Below are positions 42,712-51,796 of a stretch of 64,000 bases of DNA, in pieces. The stretch spans positions 434,001 to 498,000 of the forward strand of contig NZ_LVYD01000001.1 in the NCBI RefSeq assembly GCF_002077945.1, given 5' to 3'. Under the pieces are notes generated by a model. That model worked only from the letters and a program-made list of their open reading frames with translations, was not told the DNA's origin and did no database searches. The position numbers were made by a program, and so were the translations under genes. How positions within the stretch are numbered: the stretch's first letter is position 1; each line of letters begins with the position of its first letter. This DNA comes from Niastella vici (GTDB taxonomy: Bacteria; Bacteroidota; Bacteroidia; Chitinophagales; Chitinophagaceae).

Positions 42712-44559
42712 TTAATCACGTGAAAGTATCAAGGCGTTATATGGCCCCAGGTTAATGGCAGCGCTAAATTCCTGATCGTCTTTTTTGCTTTCAAATGTTT
42801 CGATTTCCAGAGCGGGTGAATCGGTGAAAGTTGGATCATATCCTTTCCAATCGCTGTTGAAACGAACTTTCCAAACTCCTTCCTCTGGCATTCCTATTAC
42901 ATAATTCTTATGTTCTTTATTGGCAAAATTCAATACCACAATGGTACTGTCTTTAGGTCCGCCTTCGTTCCAGCGATGATAGGCTATTATTTTTTCTTCA
43001 TTGTTTACATGAATGATGCGGGTATGTTGGCCCGAAAGCCCTTTGGTTAATCCATCGAGGTTACGGCGCAGGCCAATGCAATCGCGGTAAAGCCGGGCAA
43101 TACCTTTTAAGGAGGAGAACTTCGACCAGTCGAGCGGATTTTTTGCATCGAACCAGCCATCTTCAACAAATTCCTGCCCCTGAAATAACATGGGGATACC
43201 GGCACAGGTAAAAATCATTACGGCACCCAACACCGATCTTTTTTTGGCAAACCAGCCCTGCGCATCATCGGGTGCTATTTCTTCGGGCACACGAGTTTTA
43301 CCATTTGCCACATCGTCGTGCGATTCGGTATAGATCACCCGTTGAAAGGCATCGCCATTGAAACAATGGGTAATTGCGTTTTGAATTTTGCTCATATCGC
43401 GGTGGGCATCTTCAGTCACTTTCAATACATCCCGTACATTAAATGTAAATGAGGGATCCCATTGCGTGTTAAACCCTTCCCCATTATCCTGCGTTTTTTT
43501 GGTGATCCATTCATTGTTTTGCAGGTCTTCGGCTATCAGGATCTTCCAGGGATACCGCTTTTGCACTTCTTCATTTATCCACCTCATTAATGACCAGCCA
43601 TCGGGCAGGTCGGCTTCAGGTGTATTCTTGCCATGCACGTTCCGAACAAATAACAGGGCATCGGTACGCAGTCCGTCGATATGATAATCTTCCAGCCACA
43701 TCAGAGCGTTATCGCGCAAATACTGTCTTACTTCGGGCCGTCCATAATCGGGTCGCGTATGGCCCCAGGGCGTTTCGGCCCGCCAGTCCTGGTAGAAGTA
43801 AATACCGCCAAGGTCATTCTCACTCCAGCCGTCAAACTTCCACAGGTCAAGGTCTGCCGGGCCAAAATGATTATACACCACGTCGAGTATAACGGCAATG
43901 CCCAGTTCATGTGCAGCGTTTATCAGCTCTTTAAATCCGCGTATACCCCCATAATCAGTTTCAATGGCAAAAGGATGCGAGAGATCGTACCCCCACGAAA
44001 AGCCGCCGGGAAATTCGGAAGCGGGCATTATTTCAAGGGCATTCACTCCCAGCGCTTTTAAATAGCCCAACCGTTGCTTTGCACTTTCAAAAGTTCCGGG
44101 ACGCCCATCTTCCCTTACATTAAAAGTTCCTATATGCAATTCATAAATGACCAGCTCATTCCAGGATGGCATTTGAAAATCGTGATCGGTCCAGTCGAAA
44201 TGCGGATCGGCAATAATGGAGTTGCCTGCTGAATTGGTTACTCCCCGGGCGTAGGGATCGTTGCGGTAAAGCTCGCCCACATCGGTATGTAAAATATATT
44301 TATACTGGTTGCTGACAGCAGCTTCCGGAACATTCAACCCCCAATAACCATTGCCTTCATGGGTCATGGGGTGTTTTGTTTTTGCCCAATTATTGAATTC
44401 ACCGGTAACAAATATTTTTTTGGCATGGGGGGCCCAAACCCTGAAGAATACGCCATTTTCATGCGGAATGGAACCCATTCCTTCTACGTGGGTTGCAGGT
44501 GCCGCCAGGGCAGCGCTTTTTCTTGACATTGTAGTATTGTTTGTGGATTTCAATACCAC
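42712..44559 (-). CDS. GH13 alpha-glucan enzyme with N-terminal CBM48 (branching-enzyme-like)
   Basis: A 615-residue cytoplasmic glycoside hydrolase family 13 protein. Residues about 30-115 are a CBM48/E-set domain (VFFRVWAPHAKKIFVTGEFNNW). The barrel shows the conserved regions DVVYNHFG, DGLRTDAL (nucleophile Asp), IAED (acid/base Glu) and TESHDD, and ends with a beta-sandwich. Similar proteins are annotated as 1,4-alpha-glucan branching enzyme or malto-oligosyltrehalose trehalohydrolase; the sequence alone does not separate these. The ATG at 44529 (MSRKSAAL) is an equally good start. No other glycogen gene adjoins. Confidence 0.88.
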   Translation of the reverse strand: MVLKSTNNTTMSRKSAALAAPATHVEGMGSIPHENGVFFRVWAPHAKKIFVTGEFNNWAKTKHPMTHEGNGYWGLNVPEAAVSNQYKYILHTDVGELYRNDPYARGVTNSAGNSIIADPHFDWTDHDFQMPSWNELVIYELHIGTFNVREDGRPGTFESAKQRLGYLKALGVNALEIMPASEFPGGFSWGYDLSHPFAIETDYGGIRGFKELINAAHELGIAVILDVVYNHFGPADLDLWKFDGWSENDLGGIYFYQDWRAETPWGHTRPDYGRPEVRQYLRDNALMWLEDYHIDGLRTDALLFVRNVHGKNTPEADLPDGWSLMRWINEEVQKRYPWKILIAEDLQNNEWITKKTQDNGEGFNTQWDPSFTFNVRDVLKVTEDAHRDMSKIQNAITHCFNGDAFQRVIYTESHDDVANGKTRVPEEIAPDDAQGWFAKKRSVLGAVMIFTCAGIPMLFQGQEFVEDGWFDAKNPLDWSKFSSLKGIARLYRDCIGLRRNLDGLTKGLSGQHTRIIHVNNEEKIIAYHRWNEGGPKDSTIVVLNFANKEHKNYVIGMPEEGVWKVRFNSDWKGYDPTFTDSPALEIETFESKKDDQEFSAAINLGPYNALILSRD

Positions 44560-44620
44560 CTATGCAATTTTGCTACCATGTCCTGAATGGCCGCCTGGCA
44601 AGGATTATAGCTCCCGCATG

Positions 44621-47428
44621 CTATCTTTTAATGATTTGTATGCCGCCTTCCTGGCCAGGTGCGCTTAACGCGTTCTTTGTAAGGCTATAGGTAAAGCTCA
44701 ACAGAAAAAAGCGTTGCAGGTTCTTCACCCGTTTGTCTTCAATATAGTTTTGACTGGCATTACGGCTTATGCCCACATTCTGTTTCAACAGATCAAATGC
44801 TGACAGTTTTATTTCGCCGCGGTTAAACCGTAAGCATTGTTTGCTGATGAAAGCATTCCATAACGGCACCTTTGCATTATACCCGCTGGCACGCTGGCTG
44901 TTGATTGAATAGGTAAATTCTGTATTAAAGAAAAAACGCTTCGGTAACTGCCAGTTTAACTCAGTACTGTATTGCTGATTCAGGTATTCTGTATTTAATG
45001 ATTGCTGTAAACTGTATTGGGTTTTGTAATAATTAATGCCGGCTGTCAATGATACATCCAGCTTTTCTGTAGCATTTATTTCAAAACGTACGTCGGGGCC
45101 AATGTTCAATGTATTGATCATATTTTCAGCCCTGTTGATAAACGTTTTATTCTTTGTATAGCTTTCATTGATGCCGAAGTTCACCGTTCCTTTCAAAATT
45201 CGAAGGGGTAAACCCAGGTTGAAGGAACTGGTTATATCATAGGCGCCATCCACATTTACCGGCCGGGTGGTTTTTACGCCTACTGAATCAATGGTACCAT
45301 AATCAACGATCTTGTTATCGGTTCGTCGCAGATTAAGGAACGCAAACAGGTTCTTGTTCTTAAAAGGGTTCACTGAAAAAAAGTTCAGCTGCACGGTATG
45401 CGTTAGTTCCTGTTTAAGATCGGCATTCCCCGCTTTTATATTCAACGGATCGCTGTTATCGGGCACTGGTTGTAATTGAGAAACGGTTGGTTGGTTGGTG
45501 CTGGTGGTATAATTCAACCGAAGCGTACGGTATTTGGTAAAATTATATTGCAGCCGGGCGTTGGGTAACAGGTTATAAAATGTTTTACTAATGAGGGAAT
45601 CTTTTCCAGTCATCGCGATCCTGCCTTCCAGCTCTGCCTGTTGCCAGTTCACGCCGGCCGATGCATTGAATTTTCGTTGTTGCATGCGCCAGCGAATACC
45701 GGCTGAATTGTAACCATATGTGTTTTCATAATCGTTGGTGAGCCGGTCGTTCAGCTGATCGAATTGGCCGCTAATTTTATTATAGTCGTAGGTTGTTTTC
45801 GTTGCCGTGCTTTTACTGTTGCTTTTAGCCAGGCTAAACTCGAGCAACGATCTTTTGAAAATGGGTTCGGTATATACCAGCCGGCCCGTATAACTGTTCA
45901 GGTCGCTGCTGTTGCTATTTCGTTGATTGATGGAATCGGTCCTTATAACCGTACCCAGGGGATTGCGGTAGGTGTTTGTGGAGATCAAACTGCCATCGCC
46001 GTCACTGGCATTCCAGTTATTTTGCAGGCTTAAAGAAAGCGTTCTGCCGCCACGCCTGAATTTTTTGCGGAACAACAAATCGTTGCGAAAGTTATATCCA
46101 TGGCTATTTGTTTCATTGTTGCTGGTACCACTGGTACCAAGCTGTTGGGTCAGCGACTGCATATTATAATCGCTAAGGGTAGCATTGCCTGTTTGCTGAT
46201 AGCCTATGGAAGGCGATATTTTTATAGAATGAAAAGAATCGAGTTGTATATCGGCGCCCAGGTTGAGCTTATGGGTGTTGTTGAGATTTTTTGTAAAAGC
46301 ATTCTGGTTATAATAGTAAGATGAATCGGGTAAAAAATATTGCCGGTGAATGTGGCTCTCTGTGTTGGGGTTATACCGGTTGTAAAAATAGTTGCTGGTA
46401 AAATTGGTTTTGTTGCCAATGAGGTTGTTGTAATTAAACCCGCCGCCCCAAATGCTCCTTATGCCATTGCTGTTATCGTTCTGGCTATTGTTTCCATCGT
46501 TTTTGATATTTATTTCAAGACCACCGCCACTTTGTTGCATGCTGTTAAGGCCACCATTAAAATTCAACATGTCCATGAAAGAAAAACCTTCCGAATTGGT
46601 GTTGTTGCCCATACCGATCACCGAAAACTGGCGGGCGCCTTTAAACGAATTCACATTAAACCTGCCTTCATACCGGTCGTTGGTACCGCCACCCGCATTC
46701 ACTTTTCCAAACATTCCTTTCTTCTTGTCTTTCTTTAATTTCAGGTTGATGGTCTTTTCACTGTTGCCATCATCAAAACCGGTGAGCTGTGCCTGATCGC
46801 TCATTTTATCGTATACCTGCACTTTATCAACCGCATCGGCGGGCAGGTTGCGGGTTGCTATTTTGGGATCGTTGCCAAAGAACTCCTTTCCGTCAACCAG
46901 CACTTTCTTTACTTCCTGGCCCTGTGCTTTAACCGTGCCGTCTTTTTCTACTTTAATGCCCGGCATTTTCTTCAGCAATTGTTCTACGGTGGCATTGGGT
47001 ATGGTTTTAAAAGAACCGGCATTGTATTGTATGGTATCATCGAGTAAAGTCACCGGCGGTGCTTCGGCTGTTACCACCACTTCGCTCAACACGCGGGTAA
47101 CATCGTTCATGATTATATTGCCCAGGTTTACCTGTTTACGGGCATCGTCAATGGTAAAAAATTTACTGGAGTTATGATAGTTTACATGGGTTATCAACAG
47201 GCGGTACTCGCCGTTGGGCAAACCGGTTATTTCAAATTGCCCCTGGCTATTGGTCATGGTAAAAGCTACCAGCGAAGAATCTTTTTTTTGTAACAGGGTA
47301 ACCGTGGCCGATACAAGCGCCTGTTTTGAGAGGGTGTCAAACGCAATGCCCTTAACCTGGCCGTTCTTTTGGGCCATTGCCAGTGAATACAGGAAGCAGG
47401 TAACGATCAGCAGGCAGATCTTCTTCAT
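44621..47428 (-). CDS. TonB-receptor-like outer-membrane beta-barrel protein (GLPGLI-associated type)
   Basis: A 935-residue outer-membrane protein. Signal peptide 1-19; carboxypeptidase-regulatory beta-sandwich about 22-110; plug-like domain about 130-230 (VEQLLKKMPGIKVEKDGTVKAQGQEVKKVLVDGKEFFG); then a long barrel with many aromatic-ended strands to the C-terminus. No TonB box is clear. Relatives are often encoded with GLPGLI proteins; here the GLPGLI gene lies 5 kb away but has the same operator. It probably transports or binds peptides or metal complexes, which is inference. Confidence 0.88.
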   Translation of the reverse strand: MKKICLLIVTCFLYSLAMAQKNGQVKGIAFDTLSKQALVSATVTLLQKKDSSLVAFTMTNSQGQFEITGLPNGEYRLLITHVNYHNSSKFFTIDDARKQVNLGNIIMNDVTRVLSEVVVTAEAPPVTLLDDTIQYNAGSFKTIPNATVEQLLKKMPGIKVEKDGTVKAQGQEVKKVLVDGKEFFGNDPKIATRNLPADAVDKVQVYDKMSDQAQLTGFDDGNSEKTINLKLKKDKKKGMFGKVNAGGGTNDRYEGRFNVNSFKGARQFSVIGMGNNTNSEGFSFMDMLNFNGGLNSMQQSGGGLEINIKNDGNNSQNDNSNGIRSIWGGGFNYNNLIGNKTNFTSNYFYNRYNPNTESHIHRQYFLPDSSYYYNQNAFTKNLNNTHKLNLGADIQLDSFHSIKISPSIGYQQTGNATLSDYNMQSLTQQLGTSGTSNNETNSHGYNFRNDLLFRKKFRRGGRTLSLSLQNNWNASDGDGSLISTNTYRNPLGTVIRTDSINQRNSNSSDLNSYTGRLVYTEPIFKRSLLEFSLAKSNSKSTATKTTYDYNKISGQFDQLNDRLTNDYENTYGYNSAGIRWRMQQRKFNASAGVNWQQAELEGRIAMTGKDSLISKTFYNLLPNARLQYNFTKYRTLRLNYTTSTNQPTVSQLQPVPDNSDPLNIKAGNADLKQELTHTVQLNFFSVNPFKNKNLFAFLNLRRTDNKIVDYGTIDSVGVKTTRPVNVDGAYDITSSFNLGLPLRILKGTVNFGINESYTKNKTFINRAENMINTLNIGPDVRFEINATEKLDVSLTAGINYYKTQYSLQQSLNTEYLNQQYSTELNWQLPKRFFFNTEFTYSINSQRASGYNAKVPLWNAFISKQCLRFNRGEIKLSAFDLLKQNVGISRNASQNYIEDKRVKNLQRFFLLSFTYSLTKNALSAPGQEGGIQIIKR

Positions 47429-47486
47429 ACCAGTTATATTTTCGTGTTTGTAAAGTCACTACGAAAATATTCTTACATACTGGCAA

Positions 47487-47527
47487 TGAAGGTTAAGCGA
47501 GGTTGGTTTAATGTTAATGAAGGTTAA
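47487..47527 (-). promoter_or_regulatory. Three-repeat operator upstream of the 935-residue barrel gene
   Basis: On the minus strand TTAACCTTCA, TTAACATTAA, 11-nt spacer ACCAACCTCGC, TTAACCTTCA. Spacing and orientation equal the copy at 41481-41521. It is followed after 17 nt by TATTTTCG, a weak -7 box, and lies 59 bp before the start codon at 47428. Confidence 0.6.
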
Positions 47528-47539
47528 TGTTTATACTTT

Positions 47540-48103
47540 TTATACCATCGTCTGCATATTGAAAGTACCACCGGGCGTTTCCTCGTAAACCTGCAAAATG
47601 ATCTTGTAAACCCCCTCTTCCGATCTTAATTGCATTTCAACATGTAATTTTTGGATAATACCGGTGCCGGGCAAAAAGTGAAAGTATATAGTAGTTTGTT
47701 TTCTGTCCTTTTCGGGGGTTTCAAACTGGCCGTTCAAAATGACTGGCTTTTGCCCATCGAGCTTGATTATGGTATTGTGAATTTCGCTATACAGATCGCT
47801 GAACCGGGCCTTTGCTTTTTGAAAGTCGGCCGATGAAAACAACTCGCAGTCCCACTTAAAGGTTTCATATGTTTTGTACTCGGTAAGCATGCAGTTCACC
47901 GCTCCCGGAATGATCACCTTTGATTTATAATTTATGGCTGGTTCATAAGTTGAAATACGATCGCCTTTTATATTGCTGAAGTGGTTGGGATAGTCTTCTA
48001 TCACCATTTTCAGGGCGGCATTGGTACTATTGGTAAAAACGCTTTGTGCACCGGCGCCCAGGCTTATTAACAAAGCCAGTAAAAACGGGGTTACTTTGCA
48101 CAT
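47540..48103 (-). CDS. Secreted protein of unknown function
   Basis: A 187-residue exported protein with signal peptide MCKVTPFLLALLISLGAGAQ. The mature part looks like a small alpha/beta protein with AALKMVIEDYPNHFSNIKGD at its start and a C-terminal beta region (YFHFLPGTGIIQKLHVEMQLR). I do not recognise the family. It lies just upstream of the barrel gene but the operator separates them, so they are probably not one transcript. The frame extends to 48172 without a better start; 48103 fits the signal peptide. Confidence 0.65.
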   Translation of the reverse strand: MCKVTPFLLALLISLGAGAQSVFTNSTNAALKMVIEDYPNHFSNIKGDRISTYEPAINYKSKVIIPGAVNCMLTEYKTYETFKWDCELFSSADFQKAKARFSDLYSEIHNTIIKLDGQKPVILNGQFETPEKDRKQTTIYFHFLPGTGIIQKLHVEMQLRSEEGVYKIILQVYEETPGGTFNMQTMV

Positions 48104-48249
48104 ATTACAGGGTTTGGAATGGAAAAATAACAAAATCCGGATTGCTTTAATACCGGGAAATATTAAATTCACCTCAACACAATAAAAAAATGCCTTTCAC
48201 CGTTACAAAGGGAGGCCTATTCATTTCATTCACTAATTAATTCAATACC

Positions 48250-48417
48250 ATGGAAAAGAATCCAATGTACTATGATGTGCACCGTGCGAAGATCCACAAG
48301 ACCATCTACCGCCCATCATCCAACATCATCCGATTTGTTAAAAGTTTGTTAGCAGTAATAATGCTCGGAAATTCTCCTATCAGTACACCTGCTCCGGTGA
48401 GAAGAAAATTCCATTAA
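48250..48417 (+). CDS. Small 55-residue protein gene with its own terminator
   Basis: A short frame, MEKNPMYYDVHRAKIHKTIYRPSSNIIR followed by FVKSLLAVIMLGNSPISTPAPVRRKFH. The N-terminal half is basic; residues 30-42 are hydrophobic, possibly a peripheral or single membrane helix. Coding support is a clean ATG after an AT-rich leader and a strong terminator 65 nt downstream, in a 412-bp gap between minus-strand genes that would otherwise be empty. No family is recognised. Confidence 0.5.
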   Translation: MEKNPMYYDVHRAKIHKTIYRPSSNIIRFVKSLLAVIMLGNSPISTPAPVRRKFH

Positions 48418-48481
48418 TAATTAGTATTTATACTTATATCGATTAGCACTTACCTCTGAAACCACATTAGTATGTGCTGAG

Positions 48482-48514
48482 CCCTTCCCGCTTACCCGGG
48501 AGGGGATTTTTTTT
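48482..48514 (+). terminator. Rho-independent terminator after the 55-residue gene
   Basis: CCCTTCCCG and CGGGAGGGG (one wobble pair) close a short loop, followed by ATTTTTTTT on the plus strand. Confidence 0.85.
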
Positions 48515-48533
48515 GTTCATTAGCCAATAAAAA

Positions 48534-48554
48534 GCCCCCGACTGAACCGGGGGC
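48534..48554 (-). terminator. Rho-independent terminator after the 996-residue barrel gene
   Basis: GCCCCCG, ACTGAAC, CGGGGGC; on the minus strand it follows the stop at 48586 and is followed by TTTTTATTGG. Confidence 0.85.
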
Positions 48555-48585
48555 CTCCATTTATAAATACTGATTGATTGTTTCA

Positions 48586-51576
48586 TTAACTACCACCCGG
48601 CGGCGGCATATTGCCCATAGGCCCGCCATTATTCATCTGGCGGTCCATTTGCCGTTCAATGTTACGCGGTAGCCTGGGTCCCTGGCGTTTTTGATTGCCG
48701 GCGCGGTTCAGGTTGTAGGTAAAGGTGAGCATAAAATAACGCTTCAATACCGTAGACCGGGTATCTACAATAGAGGTGCTGCTCACCGTACGGGCAATAC
48801 TCTGGTTCTGGTTCAACAGGTCGTTCACCGAGAACTTCAACTCGCCGTTCTTCTTCTTGAATATTTCGTAGGCAAGGCTTGTATTCCATAATGGAATACT
48901 TTGGTTATATCCATTTGCCCGGCCTGTATTTATATAGTAATCAAAGTCGGTTGAAAAAACCAGGCTTTTCAAAAAAGTATAGCTTATATCAGCCGAGTAG
49001 GTTTGCGTGTAGTAATCATCGTTGAGCGACGGCTGCAGTGTATACCTTACATTATTATATGCAACGCTGGCATTAAGTCCCACGATCAATGCCTCTTTGA
49101 TATCCAGATTAATGCCGGCAGTTTGAGTAACCACAAATGTGTTGGTTATATTTTGCTTTTGATAAAGGAGGCTGATATCACGGTTATAAGTGATATTGTT
49201 ATTAAAGTTCAGGCTGCTTCCTTTCATTCTTCCCTTCAACGGAAAACCCAGCGTTACAAACGACGAGGTACTGAACGAACCGTTCAGGTTCACAGGAACG
49301 GTGTATTGCGCGCCCCGCACTGAAGTATCAATACCCAGCTTTTTTTGTAAAGCAGGGCGAAGGCTATCTACACTATTCACGATCTGGTTCTGCGTTTTAT
49401 TCAGGTTAATATTAACCGATAAAAACCGAAAGCTCACCGCATCGAATGTATTGTAATTGATGTTCACATTATGGGCGAATTCCTGCTTCAATGATGGATT
49501 ACCATTAGTAACGTTTAAGATATTCGTTGGGTCAGGCGCGTCTTGCAATTGTGATATGGAGGGCTGATTGGTTCTTCCCCGGTAAAACACCCGTAAATTC
49601 TTTGAACGGCTGAAAGCATAATTGAAATTGGCTGTTGGAAAAAAGTTAACGAAATCCTGTTTCACGGTGCTATCCTTTCCGGTCAATGCCCGTATACTAT
49701 GGTTGTTCAATTCAGAATACTCAACAGCAGCGCCTAACTGCCAGCCATACAATTTATTTTGAACACGAAAATTGGCTCCTGCCCTATGGGCGATGAAATC
49801 ATTTTCAAAATAATTGGTCTGGGCCTTGTTAATTGAATCATACTTCAACGAAACTGCACTATAATTAAAGGCATTTCGATCGCTGGTAGTGTGCTTGTTG
49901 GTATAAGCATAATTCAGTTCAATGATCTTATTATTACCAATGGGTTCAGTATAAGAAGTACTTACAATGTTGCTACTCGATCTTGTTTTTTGAGATGACT
50001 TATAGTCCTGGTTTATTGTACTTAATAACCTGCCTGTAGAATCATAAAACTTCAACGGCGATTGCGTAGTGCCGTTGCCAGTACTATTATTTATGCTGTT
50101 ATTAAAACCAATGGTCAATGTGCGACCCGTTTTATGAAACCTGCGGCGGTACAATAAATTATTGTTCAACGTTATGCCATCGCGTACATTGCTGTTAATG
50201 CTTTTTCCCTCATTGGCTAAATAATCTATTGTTTTAATGGAGTGGGTAAATAAGGTATCGTAAGTATAAGAATCAGAATGTTGTATAACCAGGTTGGGGG
50301 TATACAACAGGGAGTTCATGGAATCGATATAATATTCAAACCGCAAATTGAACCGGTGATTCTGGTTTTGAGTAGTGGAATGCATGTCTTCACTCTTCAA
50401 CGTCGATGAATCATTTAATAACAGCTGCTGGGTAAGGCTTTGCTGATCTTTACGATTCTCGCTGTTTGAAAAGAAATAGCTGCCGGTAACATCAACTTTA
50501 CTGCCCCATTTATCGGTATAGTTTATGCCAACATTGGTTGCTTTCGTTATGCCGGTATTGCTGCTGCCGAAACTGCTGAAGCCGGAACTTCCGCCGCCAC
50601 CGACGCGATTACCGCCGCCACCACGGTTACCACCACCACCGCCGCCGCTAAAACCGCCGCCACCACCACTACCGCCCTGGCCGCGTGAACCAAAACCACC
50701 CATGTTGGATACAATATCATTAAATGAAAAGCTTGATTTATTCAAATTGTTTGAACCGGCGAGAATGGATATGCGGCGATCGTTATCGAACTTGTTAAAC
50801 ATGGCGCTGGCCTGGTAGCGGTCATTGTCGCCATAACCGGCGATAAAACGGCCGAAATAACCTTTACGCTTATCCTTCTTTAATTTAATATTCAGCGTTT
50901 TTGAACGGCTGCCATCATCAATACGGGTGAATTTGGCCTGGTCACTCATATCATCAAATACCTGCACCGATTCAATCATGTCGGCGGTAATATTTCTGGT
51001 GGCCAGTTTGGGATCGGTTCCAAAAAACTCTTTTCCGTCAACATATACTTTTTGTATATCCTCGCCCTGTGCCTTTACATTCCCATCTTTATCAACCTGC
51101 ACGCCCGGCAATTTTTTTAACAGGTCTTCTGCCGTGGAATTTGGTTTTGTTTTAAAGGCATCGGCCCGGTATTCAACTGTATCTTTTTTTACCTGTATAG
51201 GCGGCGCTTCCACAATCACTTCCTGCAACATACTGTTTTTCTTATCCATTAATATGGTGCCAAAATGAATAGCCGGGGAATCAGCCGAAATAGTAAACCG
51301 CCTGTATTTGGGAACGTAACCCTGGTAGGTGATCATGAGGCGGTAGGTACCGGCATCGAGGTTGTTGATCTGAAATTCACCCTTAGAATTAACCAGGGTA
51401 TAAGTTATTACGGTTGAATCGGTTGCATGCAAAACCGTAACAGTGGCATCAACGAGGGTCTCTTTATAAAGCGTATCATATAATTTACCCTGAATGCTGC
51501 CCGAAACCCTTTTTTGGGCAAAACCAGCAGTGGCAAATGCAAAGATGATAATGAACAGGGTAAAAATCTTTTTCAT
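48586..51576 (-). CDS. TonB-receptor-like outer-membrane beta-barrel protein with glycine-rich insert
   Basis: A 996-residue paralog of the barrel at 44621. Signal peptide 1-20, carboxypeptidase-regulatory domain about 24-112, plug-like domain about 130-245 (LLKKLPGVQVDKDGNVKAQGEDIQ..VDGKEFFGTDP), barrel to the end. Residues 293-338 are an almost pure Gly/Ser insert right after the plug, absent from the paralog. The C-terminal tail is Arg/Met/Pro/Gly-rich and ends MPPPGGS, so the barrel end is not the usual aromatic residue. One weak TAACGTTCATTAACC motif lies directly before its start (51581-51595). Confidence 0.87.
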   Translation of the reverse strand: MKKIFTLFIIIFAFATAGFAQKRVSGSIQGKLYDTLYKETLVDATVTVLHATDSTVITYTLVNSKGEFQINNLDAGTYRLMITYQGYVPKYRRFTISADSPAIHFGTILMDKKNSMLQEVIVEAPPIQVKKDTVEYRADAFKTKPNSTAEDLLKKLPGVQVDKDGNVKAQGEDIQKVYVDGKEFFGTDPKLATRNITADMIESVQVFDDMSDQAKFTRIDDGSRSKTLNIKLKKDKRKGYFGRFIAGYGDNDRYQASAMFNKFDNDRRISILAGSNNLNKSSFSFNDIVSNMGGFGSRGQGGSGGGGGFSGGGGGGNRGGGGNRVGGGGSSGFSSFGSSNTGITKATNVGINYTDKWGSKVDVTGSYFFSNSENRKDQQSLTQQLLLNDSSTLKSEDMHSTTQNQNHRFNLRFEYYIDSMNSLLYTPNLVIQHSDSYTYDTLFTHSIKTIDYLANEGKSINSNVRDGITLNNNLLYRRRFHKTGRTLTIGFNNSINNSTGNGTTQSPLKFYDSTGRLLSTINQDYKSSQKTRSSSNIVSTSYTEPIGNNKIIELNYAYTNKHTTSDRNAFNYSAVSLKYDSINKAQTNYFENDFIAHRAGANFRVQNKLYGWQLGAAVEYSELNNHSIRALTGKDSTVKQDFVNFFPTANFNYAFSRSKNLRVFYRGRTNQPSISQLQDAPDPTNILNVTNGNPSLKQEFAHNVNINYNTFDAVSFRFLSVNINLNKTQNQIVNSVDSLRPALQKKLGIDTSVRGAQYTVPVNLNGSFSTSSFVTLGFPLKGRMKGSSLNFNNNITYNRDISLLYQKQNITNTFVVTQTAGINLDIKEALIVGLNASVAYNNVRYTLQPSLNDDYYTQTYSADISYTFLKSLVFSTDFDYYINTGRANGYNQSIPLWNTSLAYEIFKKKNGELKFSVNDLLNQNQSIARTVSSTSIVDTRSTVLKRYFMLTFTYNLNRAGNQKRQGPRLPRNIERQMDRQMNNGGPMGNMPPPGGS

Positions 51577-51704
51577 GTATGGTTAATGAACGTTAGAGAT
51601 ATAAACTTTTAGACGCCACCCCGCCGCTAAACTTGTGTGAACAAATTATGACCTTAAAAGTTTTATCGTCAGGATAAGTTTTACCTGTACTGCCCAAAAA
51701 AATA

Positions 51705-51741
51705 TGCCACGATACGGCGCTTTTGAAGGCGTATCGTGGCA
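51705..51741 (-). terminator. Rho-independent terminator after the SNF2 helicase gene
   Basis: TGCCACGATACG and its exact complement (12 bp) around a 13-nt loop. On the minus strand it is followed by TTTTTTT. Confidence 0.88.
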
Positions 51742-51796
51742 CACTTTCTATATATAAATTTTCGACAACTGTCGATGTAAACCAGGTTATTAACGA

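Noticed and set aside
50525-50818. Proline-rich plus-strand frame
   Set aside because: It is the complement of the Gly-rich insert of the barrel gene.
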